Source: Saccharibacillus deserti (GTDB lineage Bacteria > Bacillota > Bacilli > Paenibacillales > Paenibacillaceae). From it: DNA of 64,000 nucleotides. Shown here in pieces: positions 52,652 through 62,031 of this stretch; the stretch's first letter is position 1, and each line of letters begins with the position of its first letter. Made by a program: the position numbers and the translations under genes. The DNA lies in the NCBI RefSeq assembly GCF_013618475.1, contig NZ_JABJVN010000001.1, positions 956,348 through 1,020,347 on the forward strand, in the 5' to 3' direction. Below the pieces are notes generated by a model, which was not told the DNA's origin, did not search any database, and saw nothing but the letters and a program-made list of their open reading frames with translations.

Positions 52652-54433
52652 TCAATCCGCTTCTTCTTCGCTCTCGGGAAGGCCGTCTCTATCCAGATTC
52701 CGGTACAAAATCCGATATCCGTACGGATCGAGCGGAATGGCCAGCTGCCCATCTACAGTCGGTACATTTTCTCCGGTCAGCGCGTCGCGCCAATCGTCGG
52801 TTTCGATCGGATGCGACAAAGTGCGGCCTTGATCGGTATTGTTCATCCAGAAGGTAAAATGGATATGGTCGTTGATCCGTTCGTACACAATACACGGATT
52901 GCCGGAATCGGCCATCAGGAAGCGGAAACGGCCGCCTCGCAGCGCCGCATTATTCTTGCGCAGCACGATCATCATGCGATAGAAATTGAACAGTTCGCGG
53001 TCCTGACGGGAAGGATTCCATTCCATGCATTTGCGGCAGTCCGGGTCCGCGCCGCCCTGCAGCCCAATCTCGTCGCCGTAGAAAATGCAGGGCGTGCCCA
53101 TATACGTGAACAGGAACACGATCGCAAGCTTGAGCTTGCGTTTGTCGCCGCCCAGCCGGGTAAGCAGACGCGGAGTATCGTGACTGCACAGCATGTTGAA
53201 GACCACTTCGTTCGTCTGCTGCGGATAACGCATCAGCAGGCTGCCCATATGACTGGCAAACTGATAACCGTCCATACCGCCGCCGAAGAACGCCAATACT
53301 TTATCGGAAAAAGGGTAGTTCATGACGGAATCGAACTGGTCGCCCATAAGCCACGATAACGAGTCGCTCCACACTTCGCCGACCAGATAGGCATCCGGTT
53401 TGGCCGCTTTGACCACATCGCGGAACTCGCGCCAGAAATGATGGTCCACTTCATCCGCGACATCGAGCCGCCAGCCGTCGACGCCGATTTCCTGGATCCA
53501 GTATTTGGCGACGCCAAGCAGATATTTGCGCACTTCCTCGTTGCCGGTATTGAACTTGGGCATGTTGGAATAGAAACCGAAGGTATCATAGGTAGGAATA
53601 CCGTCTTTGACGCCAAGCGGGAACTCGTTCACATGGAACCAATCCGCATAAGGCGAATAAGGACCTTTTGCGACGACATCCTGAAAAGGAGGAAAGTGGT
53701 CGCTGCAGTGATTGAATACGGCATCCAGGATGACGCGAATCCCCTTGCTATGACAAGCTTCAACGAGTTTTTTGAGCGTTTTGCTGTCGCCCAGATGAGG
53801 ATCGACCGTTTTGTAATCGATCGTATCGTATTTGTGATAAGAGTTTGCGGTGAAGACGGGGGTGAAATAAATCGCGTTAATCCCCAGCTCCACCAGATAA
53901 TCGATATGGTTCAATACCCCGCGCAGGTCGCCGCCGAACGAATCGGTGAGATTGGGCTGTCCGCCCCAGGGGAGTGTGCCGGGAGGATCGTTCGACGGAT
54001 CGCCGTTTGCGAACCGGTCGGGCATAATCTGATAAAAGATGGCTTTTTTGGCCCAATCCGGCGCGGCGAACAGATCGACTTTGTGAATATAGGGGAATTC
54101 GTAGTAGCCTCCCGTGGGCACCGGCATTCCGTTATGCAGTTCATTGTCGGCTTTGTACAGCGTTTCGCTGCCGGCGATCAATCGGAATATGTAAGCGACA
54201 CGTTTGAAATTTGGACGTACCGGACCTTCCCAATAATCGAAGTATTCGTCGGTGGCCGCTTTTTCCAATTCCACTTCGAAATAGGTCCGATTCCAGTCGT
54301 ACTTGTCGCCGGTCAGTGCGGTTACCCGGTCGACATCGTTTTTCTTGGTGCGAAACCGCAGATGGATCGTATGCAGATCGTAGGCATACGCCCATTTGTC
54401 GCGCGGTACATGGTACATGGCTTCACGAAACAT
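52652..54433 (-). CDS. Neopullulanase/cyclomaltodextrinase-type alpha-glycosidase (GH13)
   Basis: A 593-residue GH13 hydrolase of the neopullulanase/cyclomaltodextrinase/maltogenic amylase group, acting on alpha-1,4 glucans and cyclodextrins. The N-terminal domain of about 120 residues (HVPRDKWAYAYDLHTIHLRFRTKK) is the dimerisation module typical of this group. The barrel has IFYQIMPDRFANGDPSND, GWRLDVADEVDHHFW with the nucleophile, VGEVW with the acid-base Glu and SHDTPRLLTRLG. No signal peptide is present, so it is cytoplasmic and works on glycogen or imported maltodextrins. It fits beside the glycogen genes. The start is ATG 54433 with AAGGGGCG upstream. Confidence 0.92.
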   Translation of the reverse strand: MFREAMYHVPRDKWAYAYDLHTIHLRFRTKKNDVDRVTALTGDKYDWNRTYFEVELEKAATDEYFDYWEGPVRPNFKRVAYIFRLIAGSETLYKADNELHNGMPVPTGGYYEFPYIHKVDLFAAPDWAKKAIFYQIMPDRFANGDPSNDPPGTLPWGGQPNLTDSFGGDLRGVLNHIDYLVELGINAIYFTPVFTANSYHKYDTIDYKTVDPHLGDSKTLKKLVEACHSKGIRVILDAVFNHCSDHFPPFQDVVAKGPYSPYADWFHVNEFPLGVKDGIPTYDTFGFYSNMPKFNTGNEEVRKYLLGVAKYWIQEIGVDGWRLDVADEVDHHFWREFRDVVKAAKPDAYLVGEVWSDSLSWLMGDQFDSVMNYPFSDKVLAFFGGGMDGYQFASHMGSLLMRYPQQTNEVVFNMLCSHDTPRLLTRLGGDKRKLKLAIVFLFTYMGTPCIFYGDEIGLQGGADPDCRKCMEWNPSRQDRELFNFYRMMIVLRKNNAALRGGRFRFLMADSGNPCIVYERINDHIHFTFWMNNTDQGRTLSHPIETDDWRDALTGENVPTVDGQLAIPLDPYGYRILYRNLDRDGLPESEEEAD

Positions 54434-54585
54434 GGAATCGCCCCTTTTGTCGGAATAAACAGGAAAAATCGTCAGGCGGGGGACAGTTACCCAGCAGCAT
54501 ACAGATGGATGTTATTACCCGGGAAAAGTTTACATTGAAACCAAAAGAATCAAAGCGTCGGGTCGAACCGGGAAAAATGCACACC

Positions 54586-54632
54586 AAAAAGCCCTTCTCC
54601 GGCGCGTTCGAAACGAACACGGGAAAAGGGCG
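54586..54632 (-). terminator. Terminator of the M20 amidohydrolase gene
   Basis: On the minus strand GCCCTTTTCCC pairs imperfectly with GGAGAAGGGC and is followed by TTTTTGG. It is downstream of the amidohydrolase stop. Confidence 0.6.
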
Positions 54633-54637
54633 GACGT

Positions 54638-55864
54638 TTACTGCGCGTTCGATCCTGAAAAAGGAATCGGAGCGCTCGAATGGGAAGGGAGTTCGAGAAA
54701 TTCCCGGCGTACGCGCTCCAGTAGGCCCGGAACGGTCAGGGTGTCGCAGACGGTACCCGCCAGCATCTTGGCCCCGAAAATCATGGCTTCGTAGGCGCTA
54801 TCCTGCTGCGCGAGATCACGGAAACCGATACTGTGCAGCTCGTGGCGTTCCTTAACAACCTGAATGTAAGGATGGATCGCGGGGCAGCGGGTAGAGACGT
54901 TGCCGACATCGGCCGAACCTCCGTTTTCCGGTTCCTGAATAATTCCGGGGTCGACGCCGGCTTCGATCAGATTGCGGGTAAAGGTCTCGGACAGCGTCTC
55001 ATTGGTAATCAGTTCGTCGTACGAATATTCGTAGTTCGACACTTTCAGCTCGCATCCGGTCTGCAGTGCGGCACCTTCGGCGATCCGGCGGACTTTGGCC
55101 ACTAGTTCGTTCGTATAGGGCCGATCGGCCGAGCGGACATAGAACTGGGCCGAAGCGTAATCGGGAATAATATTGGCCGCAACGCCGCCTTGATTGATAA
55201 TGCCATGGATCCGGGCGTCCGTGCGCGTCTGCTGACGCAGGGCGTTGATTGCGTTGAACAGCTGGAGCACCGCGTCCAGCGCGTTGATGCCCGCTTCGGG
55301 GCTGGCTGCGGCGTGGGAGGCTTTTCCATAGAATTCATATTGGATCGCATCCATCGCCAGCGCGCTGCCGGATTTCTGGAACGCGTAATACGGATGCGCC
55401 ATCAGCGCGAAGTCGCAGTCGTCGAACAATCCGGCGTCGGCCATCGTAACTTTGGCGCCGCGTGTTTCTTCGGCCGGCGTACCGTAAACGCGCAGCGTAC
55501 CTCCAAGCTCCCGTACGGTTTCCTGGAGACCGATCGCCGCGCCCAGACTCATCGTGCAGATCAGATGATGTCCGCAGGCATGGCCGATTTCCGGCAGCGC
55601 ATCGTATTCGCACAGCAGCGCAATCGTCGGTCCCGGTTTGTCCGAGCGGAATGTACCGATAAAAGCGGTCTCGATTCCGAGTACCGGAGCTTCGACTTCA
55701 AAGCCATGCGCCAAGAGCGATTGTTTGAGCCTGGCGGACGCTTTGAATTCTTCGTTTCCGAGCTCCGGGTTCTGTGCAATATAGACAGCGATCTCTTTGA
55801 GTTCCGCATGATAACGGTCAATCGTATCTTCGATTCGCTGCTTATGCGCTTTATTATTCATCAA
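54638..55864 (-). CDS. M20-family amidohydrolase (AbgB/amidase type)
   Basis: A 408-residue metal-dependent amidohydrolase of peptidase family M20, subgroup with p-aminobenzoyl-glutamate hydrolase AbgB and N-acyl amino acid hydrolases. Motifs are IGHACGHHLICTMSLGAAIGL near 93 with the metal His, TPAEETRGAKV near 128 with the Glu, and GKASHAAASPEAGINALDAV near 180 in the lid domain. A late HELHSIGFRD segment includes a metal ligand. The substrate is not identified. It begins at the double ATG (55864 or 55861) and is divergent from the amino acid ABC transporter. They may share a promoter region and a function. Confidence 0.85.
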   Translation of the reverse strand: MMNNKAHKQRIEDTIDRYHAELKEIAVYIAQNPELGNEEFKASARLKQSLLAHGFEVEAPVLGIETAFIGTFRSDKPGPTIALLCEYDALPEIGHACGHHLICTMSLGAAIGLQETVRELGGTLRVYGTPAEETRGAKVTMADAGLFDDCDFALMAHPYYAFQKSGSALAMDAIQYEFYGKASHAAASPEAGINALDAVLQLFNAINALRQQTRTDARIHGIINQGGVAANIIPDYASAQFYVRSADRPYTNELVAKVRRIAEGAALQTGCELKVSNYEYSYDELITNETLSETFTRNLIEAGVDPGIIQEPENGGSADVGNVSTRCPAIHPYIQVVKERHELHSIGFRDLAQQDSAYEAMIFGAKMLAGTVCDTLTVPGLLERVRREFLELPSHSSAPIPFSGSNAQ

Positions 55865-56063
55865 TGGAAAGACTCCCCGCTTTGTTTATTTAGAAGTGAA
55901 TTTTAGCATGCGAAGCGAACGTTTTCAACGCCGACGCGGCTTTTTGAGTAATGAAAAAGAAAGAAAAACAAAAAAAACAGGCGACATTTGCTGAATATTG
56001 TTGTATAAATATGAATATCATTTTATAATGACTTGTCATTTTACAACAGAGTGGAGAGAGAGC

Positions 56064-57539
56064 ATGCTGAGACTGAAACGGATCATCCCGATGCTGCTGG
56101 CTCTGCTGATGCTGACGTTGGCGCTGTATCCCGGCCACGGACAAGCACAAGCACAGGGCGACTCGGGCACAAACGACAAAAAGACGATTATCGTCGGGTT
56201 AAGCGCGGATTTCGCGCCGTACGAATTTATGCTGACGGTAGACGGCAAGAGCAAAATCGTCGGTTCCGACGTCATGATCGCCGAACAAATCGCGGCCGAC
56301 ATGGGCGCGGAACTGAAGCTTGAGAATATGCCGTTCGACAGTCTGCTGCCGGCGCTGCAGAGCGGCCGGATCGATATGGTTATCTCCGGCATGACGCCGA
56401 CCGACGAGCGCAGACAAAACGTCGACTTTTCGGATCTGTACTACATTTCCAAACAGGTCATCCTGACGCGCGCCGAAGATGCCGACAAGTTCCCGACGAT
56501 GGCGGAACTCGAAGGTCTGCCGATCGGGGTACAGACGGGTTCGATTCAAGAAGAAATTGCGAATGGCATTCCGAACGCGCAGGTCACGGCCGTCAAAAGT
56601 ATCTCCGACGTCGTCAGCCTGCTGCTGTCCGATCGCGTAGACGCAGCCGTCTTCGAAGGTCCGGTCGCCGAAGCGCAGGTCAAGAACCGTGCGGGTCTGG
56701 CGATCGCCGAAGCCGTGCCGGAAGACAGCGATACGCCGATGGCGATCGCCGTGGAGAAAGGCAATACGCAGCTGCTGACCGACATCAACAGCACGCTGAA
56801 GCGGCTGAACGATGAAAATGCGGTCGAAGGCTATATTCAGGCCGCCAACGAACTGAATTCCGGAGAGAACGCGCCGAGCAACATTTTCTCGTTCTTCTGG
56901 AAATATCGCGGTTATTACGCGGACGGCGTTCAGTATACCCTGCTGCTGTCGGCACTGGGCGTCCTGTTCGGATTCCTGATCGGTCTGTTGGTTTCCTTGC
57001 TGAGATTGTCGGGCGTCAAGATTCTGAAATGGATTGCCGTGGCCTATATCGAAGTGCTGCGGGGCACGCCGATGCTCGTCCAGCTCCTTATCATTCACTT
57101 CGGTTTGGCCAGCGCCTTCGATATCAAGTTTACGGTGCTGCAGTCGGGTATTATTACCTTGTCCCTCAACAGCTCGGCTTACCTGGCGGAAATCTTCCGT
57201 GCGGGAATCCAGGGCGTCGACAAAGGACAGATGGAAGCGGCGCGTTCCCTCGGTATGCCGCGCGGACTGGCGATGCGGACCATTATTATCCCGCAGGCGA
57301 TCAAAAGCGTCCTGCCGGCGATCGGCAACGAGTTTGTCGTCATTATCAAGGAGTCGTCCATCGTATCGTTTATCGGGGTCGCCGACTTGATGTTCCAAGC
57401 CAACGCCGTACGTACGCTGACGTATTCCGGACTGTATCCGCTCGTGATCGCGGCGTTTATTTATCTGATTATGACGCTTATTCTGTCGAAACTGTTGAAT
57501 GTATTGGAACGGAGGTTGAGTGCCGGTGATATCCGCTAA
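56064..57539 (+). CDS. Polar amino acid ABC transporter, substrate-binding protein fused to permease
   Basis: A 491-residue fusion. A signal peptide is near residues 1-34. A periplasmic-type binding domain spans about 40-275 ([38 protein letters not shown]). The permease domain with about five membrane helices runs from 290 to 485, with the EAA loop in [18 protein letters not shown]...[25 protein letters not shown]. The layout is that of GlnH-GlnP type fusions in Gram-positives. The ATG at 56064 is preceded by GAGAGAGAG. It pairs with the ATPase gene that overlaps its end by 20 bases. Confidence 0.93.
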   Translation: MLRLKRIIPMLLALLMLTLALYPGHGQAQAQGDSGTNDKKTIIVGLSADFAPYEFMLTVDGKSKIVGSDVMIAEQIAADMGAELKLENMPFDSLLPALQSGRIDMVISGMTPTDERRQNVDFSDLYYISKQVILTRAEDADKFPTMAELEGLPIGVQTGSIQEEIANGIPNAQVTAVKSISDVVSLLLSDRVDAAVFEGPVAEAQVKNRAGLAIAEAVPEDSDTPMAIAVEKGNTQLLTDINSTLKRLNDENAVEGYIQAANELNSGENAPSNIFSFFWKYRGYYADGVQYTLLLSALGVLFGFLIGLLVSLLRLSGVKILKWIAVAYIEVLRGTPMLVQLLIIHFGLASAFDIKFTVLQSGIITLSLNSSAYLAEIFRAGIQGVDKGQMEAARSLGMPRGLAMRTIIIPQAIKSVLPAIGNEFVVIIKESSIVSFIGVADLMFQANAVRTLTYSGLYPLVIAAFIYLIMTLILSKLLNVLERRLSAGDIR

Positions 57540-58248
57540 AAATCTGCAAAAGTCTTTTGGCAAAAATCAGGTCCTCAAAGGGATCGACGCCGAAATCCAA
57601 AAAGGCGAAGTCGTTGTCGTAATCGGTCCGAGCGGCTCGGGCAAAAGTACGTTTCTGCGCTGTCTGAACCGACTTGAAGAAGTGACGGGCGGAGAGATTC
57701 TGTTCGAAGGCAAGCCGATTACGGACAAGAAGCACAATATCGACAAGACCCGCGAGAAGATGGGCATGGTGTTCCAGCAGTTCAATTTGTTCCCGCACAA
57801 GACCGTGCTGGACAATATTACGCTGGCTCCAACCAAACTGCTCGGACTTTCCAAAGCCGAAGCCGACAAGCGCGCCGAAGCGCTGCTGCAGTCGGTCGGT
57901 CTGGAAGACAAGAAGAACGCGTATCCGGCGCAGCTGTCGGGCGGTCAAAAACAGCGGATCGCGATCGTGCGGGCACTTGCGATGCAGCCCCACGTGATGT
58001 TGTTCGACGAACCGACGTCGGCGCTTGACCCGGAAATGGTTGGCGAGGTGCTGGACGTGATGAAAAAGCTGGCCGAAGACGGCATGACGATGGTGATCGT
58101 CACGCACGAAATGGGCTTCGCCCGCGAAGTCGGCGACCGGATCCTGTTTATGGACGGCGGCGTGATCGTCGAGGAAGGGACGCCGGAAGAAGTATTCGGC
58201 GCACCGAAAAACGTACGGACGCAGGACTTTTTGAGCAAGGTACTGTAA
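57520..58248 (+). CDS. Polar amino acid ABC transporter ATP-binding protein
   Basis: A 242-residue ATPase of the glutamine/polar amino acid uptake family. Walker A is [18 protein letters not shown] near residue 32, the Q-loop is [17 protein letters not shown], and the signature is [17 protein letters not shown]. Walker B is [20 protein letters not shown], and the switch His is in [12 protein letters not shown]. It starts at a GTG (57520) behind GGAGG inside the permease gene's end, showing coupling. A terminator hairpin at 58288 ends the operon. Confidence 0.95.
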   Translation: MPVISAKNLQKSFGKNQVLKGIDAEIQKGEVVVVIGPSGSGKSTFLRCLNRLEEVTGGEILFEGKPITDKKHNIDKTREKMGMVFQQFNLFPHKTVLDNITLAPTKLLGLSKAEADKRAEALLQSVGLEDKKNAYPAQLSGGQKQRIAIVRALAMQPHVMLFDEPTSALDPEMVGEVLDVMKKLAEDGMTMVIVTHEMGFAREVGDRILFMDGGVIVEEGTPEEVFGAPKNVRTQDFLSKVL

Positions 58249-58287
58249 GGAAGAGCGAAGTTTGCAAGCGAACAGAGATCGGATTGC

Positions 58288-58319
58288 GAAAAGCCCGGAC
58301 GTCATCGTCCGGGCTTTTC
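58288..58319 (+). terminator. Terminator of the amino acid transporter operon
   Basis: GAAAAGCCCGGACG pairs with CGTCCGGGCTTTTC around TCAT, with T on the 3' side. Confidence 0.9.
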
Positions 58320-58402
58320 GTGATGCTTGTCATAGCGATTCCTTTTTCCCTAAGGCATCATGGACAAGATATGCGCAAATCAGCAGTTCGGGGGAGGATC
58401 CT

Positions 58403-59095
58403 ATGGCGACAATCATTTCCAACCGCCGCGTGGCGGAAGGCATTTACGTGATGCACGCGGAAGGGCAGTTCGGGGCGAAAATGGGACAGTTTTTTATGGT
58501 GCGAGGTTGGGACGGTTATCCGCTCTTGTCGCGTCCGCTCAGCGTGTACGACCAGAACGAATACGGAGTCAAGTTTCTATATAAAACGGCCGGAGAAGGC
58601 ACGCGGATGCTGTCCCGGATGACAGCCGGAGACGACGTTACGCTGCTCGGACCGCTCGGCAACGGTTTTCCTCGGGCGCAGGGCCGAACCGCACTCGTCG
58701 GAGGCGGAATCGGGATTGCGCCTCTTTACTATACGGCGAGACATCTGGAGCAGGCCGATCTGTACTTGGGATTCAGTGAGAAAGTGTATGAAGAGCATGA
58801 ATTCGAAGCGCTTGGCCATAAGCTGGAGATCGATCTCGGAGGGAGAGTGCTGGACCGCGTCGATTTCGATGCCTACGATACCATTTTCGTGTGCGGACCC
58901 GAACCGATGCTTCGTGCCGTCCAGATCAAAAGCGCCATGTCGTCGGGCAGAGCCGACGTCTATGTCTCGCTCGAGAACCGGATGGCCTGCGGAATCGGAG
59001 CCTGTCTGGTATGCAGCGTCGGCTGCGAGAGCGGGCGAAAAAAAGCGTGTACCGACGGACCGGTATTCCGCGCGGAAGAGGTGGTGCTGGCATGA
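58403..59095 (+). CDS. pyrK: Dihydroorotate dehydrogenase, electron transfer subunit
   Basis: PyrK passes electrons from dihydroorotate, through FAD and a [2Fe-2S] cluster, to NAD+ in class 1B dihydroorotate dehydrogenase. The 230-residue protein has a ferredoxin-reductase-like N-terminal domain ([12 protein letters not shown]) and a nucleotide-binding part ([19 protein letters not shown]). The four cluster cysteines sit in [13 protein letters not shown]...C near 195-215. The start is the ATG at 58403 behind GGGGGAGG; the longer upstream frame runs through the terminator. It overlaps pyrD (ATGA). The remaining pyr genes are not in the window. Confidence 0.95.
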   Translation: MATIISNRRVAEGIYVMHAEGQFGAKMGQFFMVRGWDGYPLLSRPLSVYDQNEYGVKFLYKTAGEGTRMLSRMTAGDDVTLLGPLGNGFPRAQGRTALVGGGIGIAPLYYTARHLEQADLYLGFSEKVYEEHEFEALGHKLEIDLGGRVLDRVDFDAYDTIFVCGPEPMLRAVQIKSAMSSGRADVYVSLENRMACGIGACLVCSVGCESGRKKACTDGPVFRAEEVVLA

Positions 59096-60036
59096 TCGAA
59101 TCGACATTGGATACGTCCTGCCGCATAGGGCCGGTGACGTTCAAGAATCCGCTGATCATGGCTTCCGGAACATTCGGTTTCGGCAAAGAATACGGAAATC
59201 TGTACGATTTGTCCAAGCTCGGCGGGATTTCGGGCAAAGGAATTACCCTGCACCCGCGTCCGGGCAACCCGGGGATCCGCGTTTACGAGACGCCTTCCGG
59301 CATGCTGAACAGCGTCGGTCTCGAAAATCCGGGCATCGTTTCATTTTTGGCGGACGAGTGCGCTTTTTGGGAAAAGCTTGATACCGTCCGCATCGTCAAT
59401 CTGGGCGGCGGTACCGTGCAGGACTATGTGGAAGGAGCCGCGATGATCGATGAAGATAGCCGTATCCGCGAACGGGAAGGACGAAAAGCGGTCGATATGA
59501 TCGAACTCAACATCTCCTGTCCGAACGTCAAAGCGGGCGGCATGGCCTATGGGATCAAGACGTGTGTTGCGCGCGAAGTCGTACGTGAAGTACGGGACGC
59601 TACCCGACTGCCTCTTATGGTCAAATTGTCCCCGAATGCGGAAGATATCGCCGACATGGCGCAGATGTGCGAAGAAGAAGAGGCGGAAGCCGTCTCGCTG
59701 ATCAATACGCTGTCCGGCATGAAGATCGATGTGCGCAGACGCCGCAGCGTGTTCGAGAATTTGTATGCCGGATTGTCGGGTCCCGCCGTCAAGCCGATTG
59801 CGCTGCGCATGGTCCATCAGGTGTGCAAAAGAGTACACATTCCCGTCGTGGGGATGGGTGGCATTTCGAGTTCGGAAGATATAATTGAGTTCATTATGGC
59901 AGGAGCCCGGGCGGTACAGGTCGGTACGTATAATTTCGTCAACTGGCATGCGGGAGCGGAGCTTGCCGAAGGCGTCGAGCGGTTTATGGTCGCGGAAGGC
60001 ATTCGGAGTCTGGACGAGATTCGGGGTATTTTATAA
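59092..60036 (+). CDS. pyrD: Dihydroorotate dehydrogenase, catalytic subunit (class 1B)
   Basis: PyrD oxidises dihydroorotate to orotate with FMN. The 314-residue protein has the substrate and FMN motifs [28 protein letters not shown] and GGGTVQDYV. The catalytic Cys is in [12 protein letters not shown] near residue 143, the FMN phosphate site is [26 protein letters not shown] near 245, and MVKLSPN precedes it. The Cys base (rather than Ser) marks class 1. Translation is coupled to pyrK. An LpdD-like gene follows after 15 bases. Confidence 0.95.
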   Translation: MIESTLDTSCRIGPVTFKNPLIMASGTFGFGKEYGNLYDLSKLGGISGKGITLHPRPGNPGIRVYETPSGMLNSVGLENPGIVSFLADECAFWEKLDTVRIVNLGGGTVQDYVEGAAMIDEDSRIREREGRKAVDMIELNISCPNVKAGGMAYGIKTCVAREVVREVRDATRLPLMVKLSPNAEDIADMAQMCEEEEAEAVSLINTLSGMKIDVRRRRSVFENLYAGLSGPAVKPIALRMVHQVCKRVHIPVVGMGGISSSEDIIEFIMAGARAVQVGTYNFVNWHAGAELAEGVERFMVAEGIRSLDEIRGIL

Positions 60037-60051
60037 AGGGGGCTGCCGGTT

Positions 60052-60396
60052 ATGGCTTATTTGTACGATCCTGCCGATATTCGGGTCGAATGCAGGGAGA
60101 TGGGGCGCGATCTGCTGCTGATGGTAACGGGAGGAAACTCGCATATCGGAGCGGTATCAACGGCTTATGCTGAAGAAGGCCGTATTCGGGTCGAGACTTC
60201 GACCGTGCCCGGACACAAAGAGAACGTGCTGAGCGAACGTGCCGCGCGGCATGCCGCCCGTCTGCTGGCATGTACGGTGACGGTAGCGATGGGGATTCAC
60301 TACGACGGCCTTAACCGGGAGCAGATCGAAGAAATCGGGAGCATCGTGTCGGTCCGGATCGAAGAGGCGCTGAACGAAGCCGCAAAATTAATTTAA
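60052..60396 (+). CDS. LpdD-like prenylated-flavin chaperone protein
   Basis: A 114-residue protein with LLMVTGGNSHIGAVSTAY and VSTxTVPGHKENVLSERAARH, the block typical of LpdD, the small subunit beside gallate decarboxylase. LpdD-like proteins help UbiX/UbiD-type enzymes use prenylated FMN. In this window no UbiD or UbiX homologue is present, so it may have another role. Its context just after pyrKD could be chance. The ATG at 60052 is preceded by AAGGGGGC. The family assignment is moderate. Confidence 0.6.
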   Translation: MAYLYDPADIRVECREMGRDLLLMVTGGNSHIGAVSTAYAEEGRIRVETSTVPGHKENVLSERAARHAARLLACTVTVAMGIHYDGLNREQIEEIGSIVSVRIEEALNEAAKLI

Positions 60397-60414
60397 AAAT
60401 TTGCAACACAATTA

Positions 60415-60440
60415 TGAAACCGATCGTGGTGAGGTTCGTA
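60415..60440 (+). promoter_or_regulatory. Sigma-W-type ECF promoter of pspA
   Basis: TGAAAC (60415-60420) and CGTA (60437-60440) are 16 bases apart. This is the standard sigma-W promoter shape of B. subtilis, where pspA (ydjF) belongs to that regulon. The signal lies 59 bases before the pspA start. Confidence 0.7.
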
Positions 60441-60498
60441 ATAAAAAGGGTAATGGTTGAAATCGAATAATAAGAATACGCTCAAGGAGGCAAACCGA

Positions 60499-61170
60499 AT
60501 GTCCGTTTTTAAAAGATTGAGAGATCTCACTTTGTCCAACGTGTACTCATTGATTGAGAAAGCCGAGGATCCGGTTAAACTGACGGATCAGTACATTCGC
60601 GATATGCAGGAAGACCTGGCCGACGCGGAGAAAGCCGTTGCCGCCCAGATCGCAATCGAAAAGAAATTCAAGCAGCTTTACGAAGAGCAGTCCGAGCTGG
60701 TTAACCGCCGTACGGAGCAGGCCCACATGGCCGCCCAGGCACAGAACGTCGATCTGGCGCGCCGCGCGCTTGAAGAGAAGAATGCGGCCGAACAGAAGAT
60801 GACCGAATACAAGAACAGCTTCGACCAGAACAAAGCGGCCGCCGACAATCTGCGCGGCAAGCTCGAAGAAATGCGCAAGCAGCTGACCGAGATGAAAAAC
60901 AAGCGCGATACGCTGGTTGCCCGCTACAGCGCGGCCAAAGCGCAAACGGAAATCAACAAAACGATGTCCGGCTTCAATTCCGACAGCGCCACTTCCGGCC
61001 TGAAACGGATGGAAGACAAGATGCTCAATATGGAAGCTCAAGCCGAAGCCAGCAACGAAATGTCTGCCAAAGGCAAATCGCTGGACGACGAGTTCGCCGA
61101 ACTTGGCAAAAACAGCGCGGTTGAGAGCGAATTGGCCGAGCTGATGAAGCAGTACGAGAAAAAAGAATAG
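60499..61170 (+). CDS. pspA: PspA/IM30 phage-shock protein
   Basis: PspA is a coiled-coil membrane-binding protein that guards membrane integrity under stress. The 223-residue protein is almost entirely alpha-helical, beginning VFKRLRDLTLSNVYSLIEKAEDP. Long heptad stretches run through the middle (AAQIAIEKKFKQLYEEQSELVNRRTEQ). The family's signature NRRTEQAHMAAQAQNVDLARRALEEK lies near 80-105. It lacks a predicted transmembrane segment. RBS AAGGAGG, ATG 60499. Its last codons are copied five times downstream. It pairs with the DUF350 membrane protein, a known PspA neighbour. Confidence 0.95.
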   Translation: MSVFKRLRDLTLSNVYSLIEKAEDPVKLTDQYIRDMQEDLADAEKAVAAQIAIEKKFKQLYEEQSELVNRRTEQAHMAAQAQNVDLARRALEEKNAAEQKMTEYKNSFDQNKAAADNLRGKLEEMRKQLTEMKNKRDTLVARYSAAKAQTEINKTMSGFNSDSATSGLKRMEDKMLNMEAQAEASNEMSAKGKSLDDEFAELGKNSAVESELAELMKQYEKKE

Positions 61171-61387
61171 GCTGCCGAATCGCTCAAGAGCGAATTGGCC
61201 GAGCTGAAAAGAATAGGCTGCCGAATCGCTCAAGAGCGAATTGGCCGAGCTGATGAAGCAGTACGAGAAAAAAGAATAGGCTGCCGAATCGCTCAAGAGC
61301 GAATTGGCCGAGCTGATGAAGCAGTACGAGAAAAAAGAATAGGCTGCCGGATCGCTCAAGAGCGAATTGGCCGAGCTGATGAAGCAA
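61125..61387 (+). repeat. Tandem 63-bp copies of the pspA 3' end
   Basis: The segment GAGCGAATTGGCCGAGCTG begins at 61125 inside pspA and recurs at 61188, 61234, 61297 and 61360. The spacing is 63 bases except 46 between the second and third because of a 17-base deletion. The unit covers the last codons of pspA, its TAG stop and 17 following bases. 63 bases equal 21 codons, or three heptads. One open frame, 61195-61392, runs across the copies downstream of the pspA stop. Confidence 0.85.
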
Positions 61388-61434
61388 AGTAGCAGGCCCG
61401 TGCACTCGCAGGGCGACGCGGCGAAGAAAGCCGG

Positions 61435-61478
61435 GCGAAGGGGAACGCATGTACGCATGCGGCTCCCTTCGCTTTTTC
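61435..61478 (+). terminator. Terminator after the pspA repeat array
   Basis: GCGAAGGGGAACGCATG pairs with CATGCGGCTCCCTTCGC around TACG, followed by five T. Confidence 0.85.
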
Positions 61479-61548
61479 ATGGTTTTGTGCCCGCGCTTTT
61501 CGAAAGAGCGGTGCTGCATACATAATCGGCGCAGGAGGAGGACGGAAA

Positions 61549-61959
61549 GTGGAATTTTCGGATTTGGCAAGACTGGCGGTATGGACGCTTTCCGGAGCGG
61601 TGCTGTTGACCCTGTTGATGGTGATCGATTCGTTGTTTACGAAATACAAAGATTTTCAGGAATTGAAAAAAGGCAATCTCGCGGTCACGATTCGTCTGGT
61701 CATGAAGATTTTTGCCCAGGCGCTTATTTTGAAGTACGTACTGGAAGGATCTTCGGGGATTGTCAGCGCCTGGATCATCTCGTTCGTTTCTTTCGTTGTT
61801 TTGCTGGCGCTGGAGAGTGCGGTCGAGTTTGTTCTGCGCAAATGGGGCGGACTTAACCTGGATGAAGGAACGGAACGGGGCAATGTGGCACACGGTTTGT
61901 TTGCGGGAACGCTGCATGTAATCGGAGCCATGATTATTACGGCGGCACTGTCGATTTAG
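61549..61959 (+). CDS. DUF350 membrane protein
   Basis: A 136-residue protein with four predicted membrane helices, near residues 10-27, 47-68, 72-92 and 113-134. In bacterial genomes DUF350 proteins often lie next to PspA-like genes, where they are thought to support the membrane-stress response. The GTG at 61549 is preceded by GGAGGAGG. It lies behind pspA but beyond a terminator, so it may have an own transcript. Function is inferred from family context. Confidence 0.7.
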   Translation: MEFSDLARLAVWTLSGAVLLTLLMVIDSLFTKYKDFQELKKGNLAVTIRLVMKIFAQALILKYVLEGSSGIVSAWIISFVSFVVLLALESAVEFVLRKWGGLNLDEGTERGNVAHGLFAGTLHVIGAMIITAALSI

Positions 61960-61993
61960 AGCGGCAGGAGTGTTGCAGGAATCCGCACGAAAA

Positions 61994-62029
61994 GGGGAGA
62001 ATCGGCGAGCTGCCGGTTCCCCCTTTTTC
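61994..62029. terminator. Bidirectional terminator between the DUF350 gene and xerS
   Basis: GGGGAGAATCGGC pairs with GCCGGTTCCCC around a GAGCT loop and is followed by TTTTT. xerS is transcribed into it from the other side. Confidence 0.75.
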
Positions 62030-62031
62030 GT

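Noticed and set aside
61125..61387. CRISPR array
   Set aside because: The units are copies of the pspA coding end with no spacers.
60547..61458. 303-codon minus-strand frame across pspA and its repeats
   Set aside because: Its repeats merely reflect the tandem DNA copies of the pspA end; no RBS and opposite a well-supported gene.
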